Below, piece by piece: positions 1 through 6,595 of a stretch of 7,291 bases of DNA. The notes beneath the pieces were generated by a model. It did not search any database. It worked only from the letters and a program-made list of their open reading frames with translations, and was not told where the DNA came from. The position numbers and the translations under genes were made by a program. The DNA comes from Acidobacteriota bacterium (GTDB lineage: Bacteria; Acidobacteriota; UBA6911): NCBI GenBank assembly GCA_031254095.1, contig JAIRVC010000175.1, forward strand, positions 1-7,291. Reading direction: 5' to 3'. Numbering within the stretch: the stretch's first letter is position 1; every line of letters begins with the position of its first letter.

Positions 1-1
1 G

Positions 2-769
2 CCTTTTTATATGTGGCTACCATCGGCCATGGAAGCGCCCACGCCGGTTTCGGCCTACCTCCATGGCGCGTCAATGGTAAAGGTCGGCGTCGCGGTTGTC
101 GCGCGAATCCTGGTGGAAGCCGGCGCGATACCGGATGTCGTCGGCTGGGTCATCGTAGCGGGCGCGATACTGACGCTTTTGTTCAGTGTCTTCATGTATC
201 TGCCGCAAAGGGATATGAAGCGATTGCTCGCCTTTTCGACCATCTCCCAGATTTCTTATATTTTCCTGGGTTTCGGGTTCTTCGTCTTCGGGAGCGAACT
301 GGCTTTCAAAGGAAGCCTGATGCACATATTTAATCATGCCTTTGCCAAAACGCTCTTCTTTCTGATAGCGGGCGCTTTCAGCTACACAATGGGGACGCGA
401 ATGTTCCCTCAACTCAAAGGCGTGCTTAAAAAGCGTCCCATTCTTGGCGTCGGTTTTGCCGTCGCCGCTTTGGCTATATCGGGCGTTCCTCCGCTGAACG
501 GATTCTTTTCCAAGTTTGCCATTTTTGCGGGAAGCTTTGACGCGGCGCGGGGCGACTGGCTGCTTGTCACGATCATCGTGGTGGCGCTCGTTGAAACCGT
601 CGCCTGTTTTGCGTGGTTCCTTAACTGGATGGGTAAGGTATTGCCCGGCGAGGCTTCGGAAGCCGTTGCGAAATCCGACCCGGTTCCCAAGGCTATGACG
701 TGCGTATTCATTGTTTTGATCATTATGACGGTGTGCTCAAGTTTTATTGCCGCCGCATGGCTGGGTTAG
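2..769 (+). CDS. hyfD: Hydrogenase-4 membrane subunit HyfD (antiporter-like), C-terminal part; 5' end outside window
   Basis: This is the C-terminal 255 residues of a NuoL/M/N-type membrane subunit; the frame is open to the left edge, so the start lies upstream. The first visible residues (PFYMWLPSAMEAPTPVSAYLHGASMVKVGV) match the conserved TM7-TM8 region of the proton-conducting antiporter family. The wording 'AMEAPTPVSAYLH' fits HyfD better than HyfB/HycC, where I recall a 'WLPRAHPxAPS' version. Charged residues expected in an ion path are visible: Lys in MVKVGV (codon 80-82), His/Lys in IFNHAFAKT (about 326-352) and Lys in NGFFSKF (codon 512-514). About six to seven hydrophobic segments follow. 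The role by family is ion translocation coupled to the hydrogenase reaction in the cytoplasmic membrane. The stop codon overlaps the ribosome binding site of hyfE. HyfD is usually near 480 residues, so roughly half is missing only because of the window edge. The choice of HyfD rather than another paralogue rests on similarity plus gene order. Confidence 0.88.
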   Translation, partial: PFYMWLPSAMEAPTPVSAYLHGASMVKVGVAVVARILVEAGAIPDVVGWVIVAGAILTLLFSVFMYLPQRDMKRLLAFSTISQISYIFLGFGFFVFGSELAFKGSLMHIFNHAFAKTLFFLIAGAFSYTMGTRMFPQLKGVLKKRPILGVGFAVAALAISGVPPLNGFFSKFAIFAGSFDAARGDWLLVTIIVVALVETVACFAWFLNWMGKVLPGEASEAVAKSDPVPKAMTCVFIVLIIMTVCSSFIAAAWLG

Positions 770-773
770 GAGG
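768..773 (+). promoter_or_regulatory. Ribosome binding site of hyfE
   Basis: A perfect AGGAGG overlaps the last two bases of the hyfD stop codon and lies 5 nt before a GTG. It decides the GTG start of hyfE and implies that the two genes are translationally coupled. Confidence 0.8.
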
Positions 774-778
774 CGATC

Positions 779-1432
779 GTGAACGGATATGTTTTAATCA
801 ATACCCTCGGAAGCTTTCTAATACTGACTTCATTGATCATTATTCTGGTCAAATCGCCGAAAGCGGCGGCATACATCTATGGCGCCCAGTCTCTGATTCT
901 CGTAGCTGTTTTTGTAACGCTCGGCGCAGTGACGCATTCCGGGGAATTATACAAATGGGCGGTGACCGCCTTTGCCATGAAGGTGATCCTCCTTCCAATA
1001 ATATTTATTCTGGGCCTGAAGAAAATGGGCGGGAAGGAATTGGAGCTTCCGCCTGTCATATCTTCTTTTGGGGCGATTCTTCTCGTCGCGGCCGAAGTAC
1101 TGCTTTGCTTTATAGCCGTCAGCGGCATTGAGTTGCCCACTGCCATTGAGGTCAGACCCGCCCTGGCGATCTCGCTGGCGCATTTTTTCATCGGGCTCAC
1201 CTGCATCATATCGAAACGCAATATCGTGAAACAGATATTCGGGTACTGCCTGATGGAAAACGGATCACACCTGTCTTTGGCTCTGCTTGCTCCCAAAGCG
1301 CCCGCGCTTGTCGAGATAGGCATAGCTACCGACGCGCTCTTCGCGGTAATTATCATGGTTGTTATGGCGGTACGCATTCATAAGCATGTCGGGACGCTTG
1401 ACTCCAACGAGATAATGGATTTGAAAGGCTAG
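779..1432 (+). CDS. hyfE: Hydrogenase-4 membrane subunit HyfE (NuoK-like)
   Basis: This 217-residue integral membrane protein matches the size of E. coli HyfE (216 residues as I recall). About seven hydrophobic segments are visible, near residues 5-25, 31-50, 62-80, 92-114, 125-145, 153-170 and 178-200. The stretch GYCLMENGSHL resembles the NuoK signature in which a Glu in a transmembrane helix follows 'GY..MENG', so this Glu is the likely ion-path residue. The start is GTG, set by the AGGAGG five bases upstream; the next Met is far inside the first helix region. HyfE is expected to sit between the antiporter-like subunits and the rest of the membrane arm. It distinguishes Hyf-type (group 4a, hydrogenase-4) complexes from the smaller E. 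coli Hyc complex, which lacks HyfD, HyfE and HyfF. The C-terminal tail from about residue 200 is polar and probably cytoplasmic. Confidence 0.9.
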   Translation: MNGYVLINTLGSFLILTSLIIILVKSPKAAAYIYGAQSLILVAVFVTLGAVTHSGELYKWAVTAFAMKVILLPIIFILGLKKMGGKELELPPVISSFGAILLVAAEVLLCFIAVSGIELPTAIEVRPALAISLAHFFIGLTCIISKRNIVKQIFGYCLMENGSHLSLALLAPKAPALVEIGIATDALFAVIIMVVMAVRIHKHVGTLDSNEIMDLKG

Positions 1433-1438
1433 AGACAC

Positions 1439-3013
1439 ATGGAATTACCGACATTAATTATATTTCTCGTAGCCGCGCCGCTTCTGGCGGCGGTGCTGAT
1501 GGCCGCGCTTCCATCGCGCCTGTTGCCCTCTTTGTTCTACGAAGCGATACATATGGCGTCCGTGGCGGTCGTATGCGCGCTCTCCTGTTATCTCGCCTTT
1601 GTCGCGGCGACGGGCAATGAGGCGATATATGCCCTGGGCGGGTGGCTATACCTTGACGCGCTTGGCGCGGTGTTCATCTTCATTATTGGCGCTATCGGGT
1701 TGCTGACGGGCTGGCATTCGCTTTCCAGTATTCGGCATGATCTTGAAGAAGGCGCTTTTACGCCCTCGCGGCTGAAACAGTATTACGTCTTTTTTAATCT
1801 CTTTGTATTCACGATGCTGATGGTGGCCTTGTCGAACAACGTCATCACGATGTGGGTCGCCGTGGAGGCGACGACGCTGGCGACGGTGTTTATGGTCGGC
1901 GCGTACAATACCAAGCTTTCTTTGGAGGCGGCCTGGAAGTACGTAATCGTATGTACCGTCGGCGTGGCCTTCGGTCTTTATGGAACGCTGCTTGTCTATG
2001 CCAATGCCGCCGATATCATGCCCGATCCGCATCAGGCGGTATTCTGGACGTCGCTGATGCCGTACGCGCCGCAGTTCGACGCGATGCTTATCCAGATAGC
2101 GTTTGTATTTGTGGTTATCGGATTCGGCACCAAAGCGGGACTGTTCCCGATGCACACATGGCTTCCCGACGCGTACTCGGAAGCTCCCGGTTCCGCGTCG
2201 GCGCTGCTTTCCGGCGCGTCGTCCAAATGCGCCGTGCTGATTATTATCCGCTTTTATACAATCGCCGTGGAGACCGTCGGTTCCTCCTTCCCGCAGATCA
2301 TAATGATGTCCATCGGGATTCTTTCGGTAGTGCTCGCGGCCTTTGCCGTCTTCAGGCAGGACGATCTGAAGCGCAAACTGGCGTATTCATCCGTCAAAAA
2401 TATTGGCATTGTGGCGCTTTGCCTTGGTTTTGGCGGCCCATACGGCGTAGCGGCGGCTTTATTGCACTGCGTGATGCATGGATTTACGAAAGCCCTGGTG
2501 TTCTGCCTTTCCGGAAGCGTGCAGGCAAAGTACAAGACCCGCGATCTTACCAAAATCAAGGGCATAATTGAGGCGGCGCCAGCGACGGCCGTACTTATGA
2601 TAATCGGCCTGATCGCCTTATCGGGTTTTCCTTTGTCAGCCATGTTCATCTCGGAAGTCATGGCTTTTGTGGCGGGCGTCGTTTCCGGATCAATCGGACT
2701 GGTGATAATCCTGGGTCTCGCTCTTGCGATCGTCATCGCCGCCTTCATGCTGGTTATTGCGAAATCGGTGCTTGGGAAAGCGCCGGACGGCATGAAAAAG
2801 AAAAATTCCGGCGTCGCGACACTCATACCCGAGGCCATACTGGCGGCGGTCATCATCTGGTTCGGCGTCGCTCCGCCGCCGCCGATGATCAGAGGGATCG
2901 AAGCGGCAACCGCAATCGTGCTGCACCATAAAGAAGGGGATGTATTCGATGTGCCGATACTTAAATATCTCTTTGCCTCCGCCGGGTCATCCGGCAGGGC
3001 TACAGGCGAGTAG
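1439..3013 (+). CDS. hyfF: Hydrogenase-4 membrane subunit HyfF (NuoM/N-like antiporter subunit)
   Basis: This 524-residue polytopic membrane protein has the size of E. coli HyfF (526 residues as I recall). It carries the antiporter-family pattern: Glu143 in MWVAVEATTLA (TM5), Lys232 in GTKAGLFPMHTWLPDAY (TM7), Lys263 in the next helix, His347 and Lys351 in MHGFTKA, and Glu406 in FISEVMAF (TM12 equivalent). These are the residues used for proton transfer in the NuoL/M/N family, so the subunit looks competent for ion movement; actual pumping is inference. It starts at ATG six bases after the hyfE stop, with a weak purine-rich site (AGAGA) just before it. The last ~30 residues (from HHKEGDVFDV) are hydrophilic. 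The stop codon is embedded in the ribosome binding site of hyfG. No frame break is seen, although long frames in other phases overlap it because of the GC-biased codon use. Confidence 0.93.
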   Translation: MELPTLIIFLVAAPLLAAVLMAALPSRLLPSLFYEAIHMASVAVVCALSCYLAFVAATGNEAIYALGGWLYLDALGAVFIFIIGAIGLLTGWHSLSSIRHDLEEGAFTPSRLKQYYVFFNLFVFTMLMVALSNNVITMWVAVEATTLATVFMVGAYNTKLSLEAAWKYVIVCTVGVAFGLYGTLLVYANAADIMPDPHQAVFWTSLMPYAPQFDAMLIQIAFVFVVIGFGTKAGLFPMHTWLPDAYSEAPGSASALLSGASSKCAVLIIIRFYTIAVETVGSSFPQIIMMSIGILSVVLAAFAVFRQDDLKRKLAYSSVKNIGIVALCLGFGGPYGVAAALLHCVMHGFTKALVFCLSGSVQAKYKTRDLTKIKGIIEAAPATAVLMIIGLIALSGFPLSAMFISEVMAFVAGVVSGSIGLVIILGLALAIVIAAFMLVIAKSVLGKAPDGMKKKNSGVATLIPEAILAAVIIWFGVAPPPPMIRGIEAATAIVLHHKEGDVFDVPILKYLFASAGSSGRATGE

Positions 3014-3018
3014 GAGAG
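3012..3018 (+). promoter_or_regulatory. Ribosome binding site of hyfG
   Basis: AGGAGAG overlaps the hyfF stop codon and lies 4 nt before the GTG at 3023. It supports that GTG as the hyfG start and suggests coupling with hyfF. A second GTG at 3018 is in a different frame. Confidence 0.7.
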
Positions 3019-3022
3019 TGCT

Positions 3023-4750
3023 GTGAAAACCAATAACGACATTGCATCGCGAATCGGAGAGTCCCATGTGACCGCCGCGCGTGAACGCTTCGGCAGCGCA
3101 ATCCTGAAAGTCCACTGGGGTTCGAAAGATCAGGTGGTGTTTGATGTTGCCGCCGATAAAGCCCCGGAAGTGGTCGAGTTCCTCTACTATGGGCGTGGCG
3201 GATGGCTTTCCGTGGTCGTCGGCAACGATGAGCGCTCGCTTAACGCCTCCTACGCCATCTACTATGTGCTGTCCATGGAGGCCGAAGATCCGTGTTTTTG
3301 TACGGTACGTGTTACGACTCCGGCGGATTCATGTGAGTTCTATTCGGTCTCTTCAAAGGTTCCAGCGGTTATCTGGGGAGAGCGCGAAGTCCAGGACATG
3401 TTCGGCCTCAGGGCGATAGGCATCACCGATAATCGCAATCTTGTCCTTCCCGATGACTGGCCGCAGGGGGTCTATCCTCTCCGCAAGGACGCCATGGACT
3501 ACCGCTTCCGCCCCGCGCCGACGACCGATGTCGAGAACTACGAGTTTCTGTCGGAGACGGGCGATAAGGAAACCACAGTCATCCCCATGGGGCCTTTGCA
3601 CATCACCTCCGATGAGCCCGGGCACTTCCGTCTGTTCGTCGATGGAGAAGATATCATCGACGCCGACTATCGCATGTTCTATGTGCATCGCGGCATGGAA
3701 AAATGCGCGGAATCCCGCATGAACTACGATACGGTTCCCTTTTTGGCGGAGCGCATCTGCGGCATCTGCGGATTCGCTCATTCAGTGGCTTATGTCGAGA
3801 CGATAGAGAGCGCGCAGAATATCGAGGTTCCCGCGCGCGCCCAATACATCCGCGCCATCATACTTGAAACCGAACGCCTGCATTCCCATTTGCTTAACTT
3901 AGGCCTCGTCTGCCATTTCAGCGGCTTCGATACCGGGTTCCATCATATGTTCCGCGTGCGCGAAAAGTCTATGAATCTCGCCGAGATGTTGACAGGCGCG
4001 CGCAAAACCTATGGCCTCAACCTTATTGGCGGCGTGAGGCGGGACATCCTTGGCGAACAGAAGATTGTCACACTGAAATACCTTGAAGAACTCCGGGGCG
4101 ACGTCAAAAACCTTGCCGACGCGCTTTTATCGACCCCGAACTTCATTGACCGCGCCGCCGGCGTCGGCGTTCTCGACAGGAAAACAGCGAGGGATTACAG
4201 CCCGGTCGGCCCGACGGTCAGGGGAAGCGGTTATGCCCGCGACTCCCGGTGGTGTCACCCGTATGACGCCTATAAGACCCTGAATCGCAAGCCCATCACG
4301 CAGGACAGCTGCGATGTCAAGGGCAGGACGCTGGTGCGCGTGGCGGAGTTTTTCGACAGCCTGTCCATTATATCCGAGCTGCTGGAGAACGCTCCGGGCG
4401 GCCCCATACTCAATGACTCCTGGAGTATCGAGCCTCATCGTTACGCGGTGGCCAATACCGAGGCGCCGCGCGGCGAAGATCTTCACTGGTCGATGATCGG
4501 CAATAATCAGAAGTGCTATCGCTGGCGGGCGAAAGCCTCGACTTACAGCAACTGGCCTGCTCTGCGCTATATGCTAAGGGGCAACACGATTTCAGACGCC
4601 GCTATGATTGTCGGCAGCATTGATCCCTGTTATTCCTGCACCGAGCGCGTAGCCGTCATTGATGTGAAAAAGCAAAAGCAGCAGGTGTTGTCAAGGCGGC
4701 AGCTGGAAAACTACTGCGTTGATCGCCGGCATTCGCCGTTGGAATCCTGA
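3023..4750 (+). CDS. hyfG: [NiFe] hydrogenase large subunit HyfG/HycE (NuoC-NuoD fusion), precursor form
   Basis: This is the 575-residue catalytic subunit, which reduces protons to H2 at the NiFe(CN)2CO site. Residues ~1-175 are the NuoC-like domain (PEVVEFLYYGRGGWLSV, VPAVIWGEREVQDMFGL, LVLPDDWP). From ~190 to the end is the NuoD-like large-subunit domain (HITSDEPGHFRLFVDGEDIIDADYR). The L1 nickel motif is RICGICGFAHS with Cys246 and Cys249. The L2 motif is DPCYSCTER with Cys536 and Cys539. All four metal-binding cysteines are present. After Arg542 there are 33 more residues ending in RRHSPLES; this matches the E. coli HycE tail that HycI removes after DPCYSCTDR, so the gene encodes an unprocessed precursor. 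The start is GTG with a good ribosome binding site. Similarity to E. coli HycE is high over the whole length. The gene ends 10 bp before hyfH. Confidence 0.97.
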   Translation: MKTNNDIASRIGESHVTAARERFGSAILKVHWGSKDQVVFDVAADKAPEVVEFLYYGRGGWLSVVVGNDERSLNASYAIYYVLSMEAEDPCFCTVRVTTPADSCEFYSVSSKVPAVIWGEREVQDMFGLRAIGITDNRNLVLPDDWPQGVYPLRKDAMDYRFRPAPTTDVENYEFLSETGDKETTVIPMGPLHITSDEPGHFRLFVDGEDIIDADYRMFYVHRGMEKCAESRMNYDTVPFLAERICGICGFAHSVAYVETIESAQNIEVPARAQYIRAIILETERLHSHLLNLGLVCHFSGFDTGFHHMFRVREKSMNLAEMLTGARKTYGLNLIGGVRRDILGEQKIVTLKYLEELRGDVKNLADALLSTPNFIDRAAGVGVLDRKTARDYSPVGPTVRGSGYARDSRWCHPYDAYKTLNRKPITQDSCDVKGRTLVRVAEFFDSLSIISELLENAPGGPILNDSWSIEPHRYAVANTEAPRGEDLHWSMIGNNQKCYRWRAKASTYSNWPALRYMLRGNTISDAAMIVGSIDPCYSCTERVAVIDVKKQKQQVLSRRQLENYCVDRRHSPLES

Positions 4751-4757
4751 AGGAGAA
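4751..4757 (+). promoter_or_regulatory. Ribosome binding site deciding the hyfH start
   Basis: AGGAGAA directly follows the hyfG stop codon and is 3 nt from the ATG at 4761. It favours that ATG over the in-frame ATG at 4719, which lies inside hyfG and has no such site. Confidence 0.75.
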
Positions 4758-4760
4758 GTT

Positions 4761-5306
4761 ATGCTGAAAACAATACGGGAGGTATTGCGCACCGGCAACG
4801 CAACCGTGCAATACCCTTTCGCGCCGGTTAAAAGGCCTGAATACGCGCGGGGAAAACCCGATCACGACTCGGAGAAATGCCTTGCCTGTTCGGCTTGCGC
4901 GGTTGCGTGTCCTCCCAATTCCATACAGACCGTCGTCGATATAACCGCGGGGAAGACAACCTGGTCGATTAACTATGGGCGTTGCATTTACTGCGGACGC
5001 TGTCAGGAGGTCTGCCCGACCGGCGCAATAAAATTAAGCCCTGAATTTGAACTTGCCGTCATGAACAAGAGCGACCTTGAGGAAACATGCGTTTACTCGC
5101 TCGCGTCATGCAGCGAGTGCGGAGAATTCTTCGCTCCGGCAAAAGCGGTGGATTATGCGGCGCGGATACTTTCCAGAAGCCGCGGCGACGACGAACATAT
5201 GCGCCGGGCTATTGAATTGATATCCGTGTGCATGAACTGCAAGCAGAAACATGACGCGTATCGCTACTGGGAAAAATCAAAACAGGCAGGTGAGCTTCTA
5301 TGCTAA
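4761..5306 (+). CDS. hyfH: Hydrogenase-4 iron-sulfur subunit HyfH/HycF (2x[4Fe-4S], NuoI-like)
   Basis: This 181-residue electron-transfer subunit equals E. coli HyfH/HycF in length (about 180). Two classical [4Fe-4S] motifs are visible: Cys40, Cys43, Cys46, Cys50 and Cys75, Cys78, Cys81, Cys85, each followed by Pro as usual for ferredoxins. They would relay electrons from the formate dehydrogenase side toward HyfI. The C-terminal third carries two further pairs, Cys117-x2-Cys120 and Cys157-x2-Cys160, spaced like a mononuclear metal knuckle; E. coli HycF has the same arrangement (CNCRVC and CPEC as I recall). I chose the ATG at 4761 because of its ribosome binding site and family length; a start at 4719 would add 14 residues that overlap hyfG. 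The last 7 bases overlap the start of hyfI. Confidence 0.93.
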   Translation: MLKTIREVLRTGNATVQYPFAPVKRPEYARGKPDHDSEKCLACSACAVACPPNSIQTVVDITAGKTTWSINYGRCIYCGRCQEVCPTGAIKLSPEFELAVMNKSDLEETCVYSLASCSECGEFFAPAKAVDYAARILSRSRGDDEHMRRAIELISVCMNCKQKHDAYRYWEKSKQAGELLC

Positions 5307-6088
5307 TTGATCGGCAGGTTTCTGAACAGTTGCAGCACCGACTTGACAAGATTACCCTTGATGAAAGTATGGCCAGGGCGAAAGCGGCGCTTTTGAACGA
5401 TATCAAACGTTCCGTTTATCTCTATCGCGTTGACTGCGGCGGATGCAATGGCTGTGAGATTGAGATATTTTCAACCATTACCCCGGTTTTTGACGCCGAG
5501 CGCTTCGGCATCAAAAACACGCCAAGCCCCCGTCATGCCGATATATTAATTTACTCCGGCGCGATTACGCGCATGATGCGTATGCCGGCGATCCGCGCCT
5601 ACGAAGGAGCGCCCAACCCGAAACTCGTCGTATCATTCGGCGCCTGTGGATGCACGGGCGGAATTTTCCACGACAATTATTGCGTCTGGGGCGGAAGCGA
5701 CAAGCTTGTACCAGTTGACGTTTATATTCCGGGCTGCCCGCCGACGCCGCCGCAGATCATATATGGTTTCGCCGTCGCCCTTGGCCTGCTTGGGCAGAAG
5801 CTAAAACGCACAGAGATCGTTGAAAAAGCCGGCGAGCAGGTTCCGTTGCGTTTTGAATCCATCCCCTATAAAACGAAAGTCGCGCTTGAGCGAAAAGCCC
5901 GCCTGCTTTCAGGTTATTGTTCCGGCAGAGACCTTGCGGATGAATTCATGACCGCGCTTGCGGCAGGCGGCGGCGATGCGCTACCCGGGGTTGACGCCCT
6001 TATTGCAAAGCAGCAGGATCCGCGCCGCAGGGAAATACTGGAAGAGCTCAAGGCCGAGCTTGTTTCGCTGCCCGCCGCCGCCGGTTAA
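5300..6088 (+). CDS. hyfI: [NiFe] hydrogenase small subunit HyfI/HycG (NuoB-like)
   Basis: This 262-residue small subunit carries the proximal [4Fe-4S] cluster next to the NiFe site. The core is VDCGGCNGCEIEIF (Cys46, Cys49, Cys52), SFGACGCTGGIFHDNYCVWGG (Cys116, Cys118, Cys128) and DVYIPGCPPTPPQ (Cys146). By analogy with the family, Cys49, Cys52, Cys116 and Cys146 are the likely cluster ligands. Residues ~190-255 (KARLLSGY.SGRDLADEF, DPRRREILEEL) match the C-terminal extension of E. coli HycG, so the protein is full length. The ATG overlaps the end of hyfH by 7 bp, with AGGTGAG at 5288-5294, which fits translational coupling. Cys118, two residues after a cluster ligand, is not in the E. coli sequence as I remember it. 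There is no Tat signal peptide, as expected for a cytoplasm-facing group 4 enzyme. Confidence 0.96.
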   Translation: MLIDRQVSEQLQHRLDKITLDESMARAKAALLNDIKRSVYLYRVDCGGCNGCEIEIFSTITPVFDAERFGIKNTPSPRHADILIYSGAITRMMRMPAIRAYEGAPNPKLVVSFGACGCTGGIFHDNYCVWGGSDKLVPVDVYIPGCPPTPPQIIYGFAVALGLLGQKLKRTEIVEKAGEQVPLRFESIPYKTKVALERKARLLSGYCSGRDLADEFMTALAAGGGDALPGVDALIAKQQDPRRREILEELKAELVSLPAAAG

Positions 6089-6091
6089 GCG

Positions 6092-6544
6092 ATGACTGGA
6101 GAAGAAAAAACAGGGCTGCGGGACGTTGTTTTTTATCAGCTCTGCGTGAAGTTTGTTGACAATGAACGGGAGATTCCCGATGAAAGCAGTGAAGTTCTGT
6201 ACTATTCGTTGCAGATCGGCCATCATACCGGGATCATTGACTGCCTGAGCGAGAAGATACGCTGTCCTTACGGCGCTTTTATTGAAGTTGTGGAGGCTTT
6301 GCCTCACGCAAGCGTTCCCCGGTACAAACTGGAAGGCATTCTCCGTCACGGCGAGATACAGATCGATAAAACACATCTTGGTTCCCTGTATCCAGCGATC
6401 AGTGATCTGCTCTCAAAAAATCCTTCTCCATACTCTTTCAGCGACGAGGCTAAAGCCCTGCTCCTCGGTCTTTCAACCGCTCTTGACGCTATCAGGGAGC
6501 AACCGGGCGTCTATCTGATGGGACGGCTGGTTGTTAGTGGCTAG
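6092..6544 (+). CDS. hycH: Formate hydrogenlyase assembly protein HycH (HyfJ)
   Basis: This 150-residue protein of the HycH family has E. coli homologues HycH (136 residues) and HyfJ. Recognisable family stretches are VVFYQLCVKFVDNE, VLYYSLQIGHHTGIIDCL and EGILRHGEIQIDKTHLG. HycH is thought to act in maturation of the large subunit together with HycI rather than as a structural subunit; the mechanism is not established. It starts 3 bp after hyfI with no convincing ribosome binding site of its own, so expression probably depends on re-initiation after hyfI. No signal peptide or membrane segment is seen. The conserved-looking end (YLMGRL) is followed by VVSG and a stop whose codons lie inside a heptad repeat array, so the last four residues and the stop codon appear to be supplied by the repeat. 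Confidence 0.9.
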   Translation: MTGEEKTGLRDVVFYQLCVKFVDNEREIPDESSEVLYYSLQIGHHTGIIDCLSEKIRCPYGAFIEVVEALPHASVPRYKLEGILRHGEIQIDKTHLGSLYPAISDLLSKNPSPYSFSDEAKALLLGLSTALDAIREQPGVYLMGRLVVSG

Positions 6545-6560
6545 TAGCCAGTGGCTAGTA
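6530..6560 (+). repeat. Degenerate 7-bp tandem repeat array, consensus GTNGYYA (left copy)
   Basis: Four consecutive heptads are present: GTTGTTA at 6530, GTGGCTA at 6537, GTAGCCA at 6544 and GTGGCTA at 6551, with a partial fifth (GTA) at 6558. The period is exactly 7, so it is not codon driven. Neighbouring units are complementary, so TGGCT/AGCCA and TAGCC/GGCTA can form alternative 5-bp hairpins. The array covers the last codons of hycH and part of the gap before hycI. Confidence 0.75.
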
Positions 6561-6595
6561 AAATAGCTATGAAATATCCGGGTTAGAGGTTCGGC

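Noticed and set aside
1852..2571. 239-codon open frame on the + strand in another phase of hyfF
   Set aside because: The translation is Arg-rich and unlike any family, while the hyfF frame carries conserved motifs over the same bases.
2254..3042. 262-codon open frame on the minus strand opposite hyfF
   Set aside because: It lies fully opposite a well-recognised membrane protein gene, its translation is low-complexity (Ala, Thr, Ile, Pro, Met) with no family resemblance, and such frames are expected from the GC-biased codons of the sense gene.
3353..3781. Minus-strand open frame opposite hyfG
   Set aside because: It overlaps the NuoC/NuoD region including the L1 motif; no ribosome binding site or recognisable protein was seen.
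4719..4760. Upstream in-frame ATG for hyfH
   Set aside because: It lies within the end of hyfG, has no ribosome binding site and would make the protein longer than its family; the ATG at 4761 has AGGAGAA in front.
5981..6376. Minus-strand open frame spanning the hyfI-hycH junction
   Set aside because: It overlaps two genes with clear homology and its product resembles nothing known to me.
6552..6568. Possible sigma-54 (-24/-12) promoter before hycI
   Set aside because: GG at 6553-6554 and GC at 6566-6567 are 11 bases apart instead of 10, and the surrounding consensus bases are poor.
6569..6586. Five-codon mini-frame (MKYPG) before hycI
   Set aside because: It is too short to judge, there is no clear ribosome binding site, and it overlaps the hycI ribosome binding site only by chance as far as can be seen.
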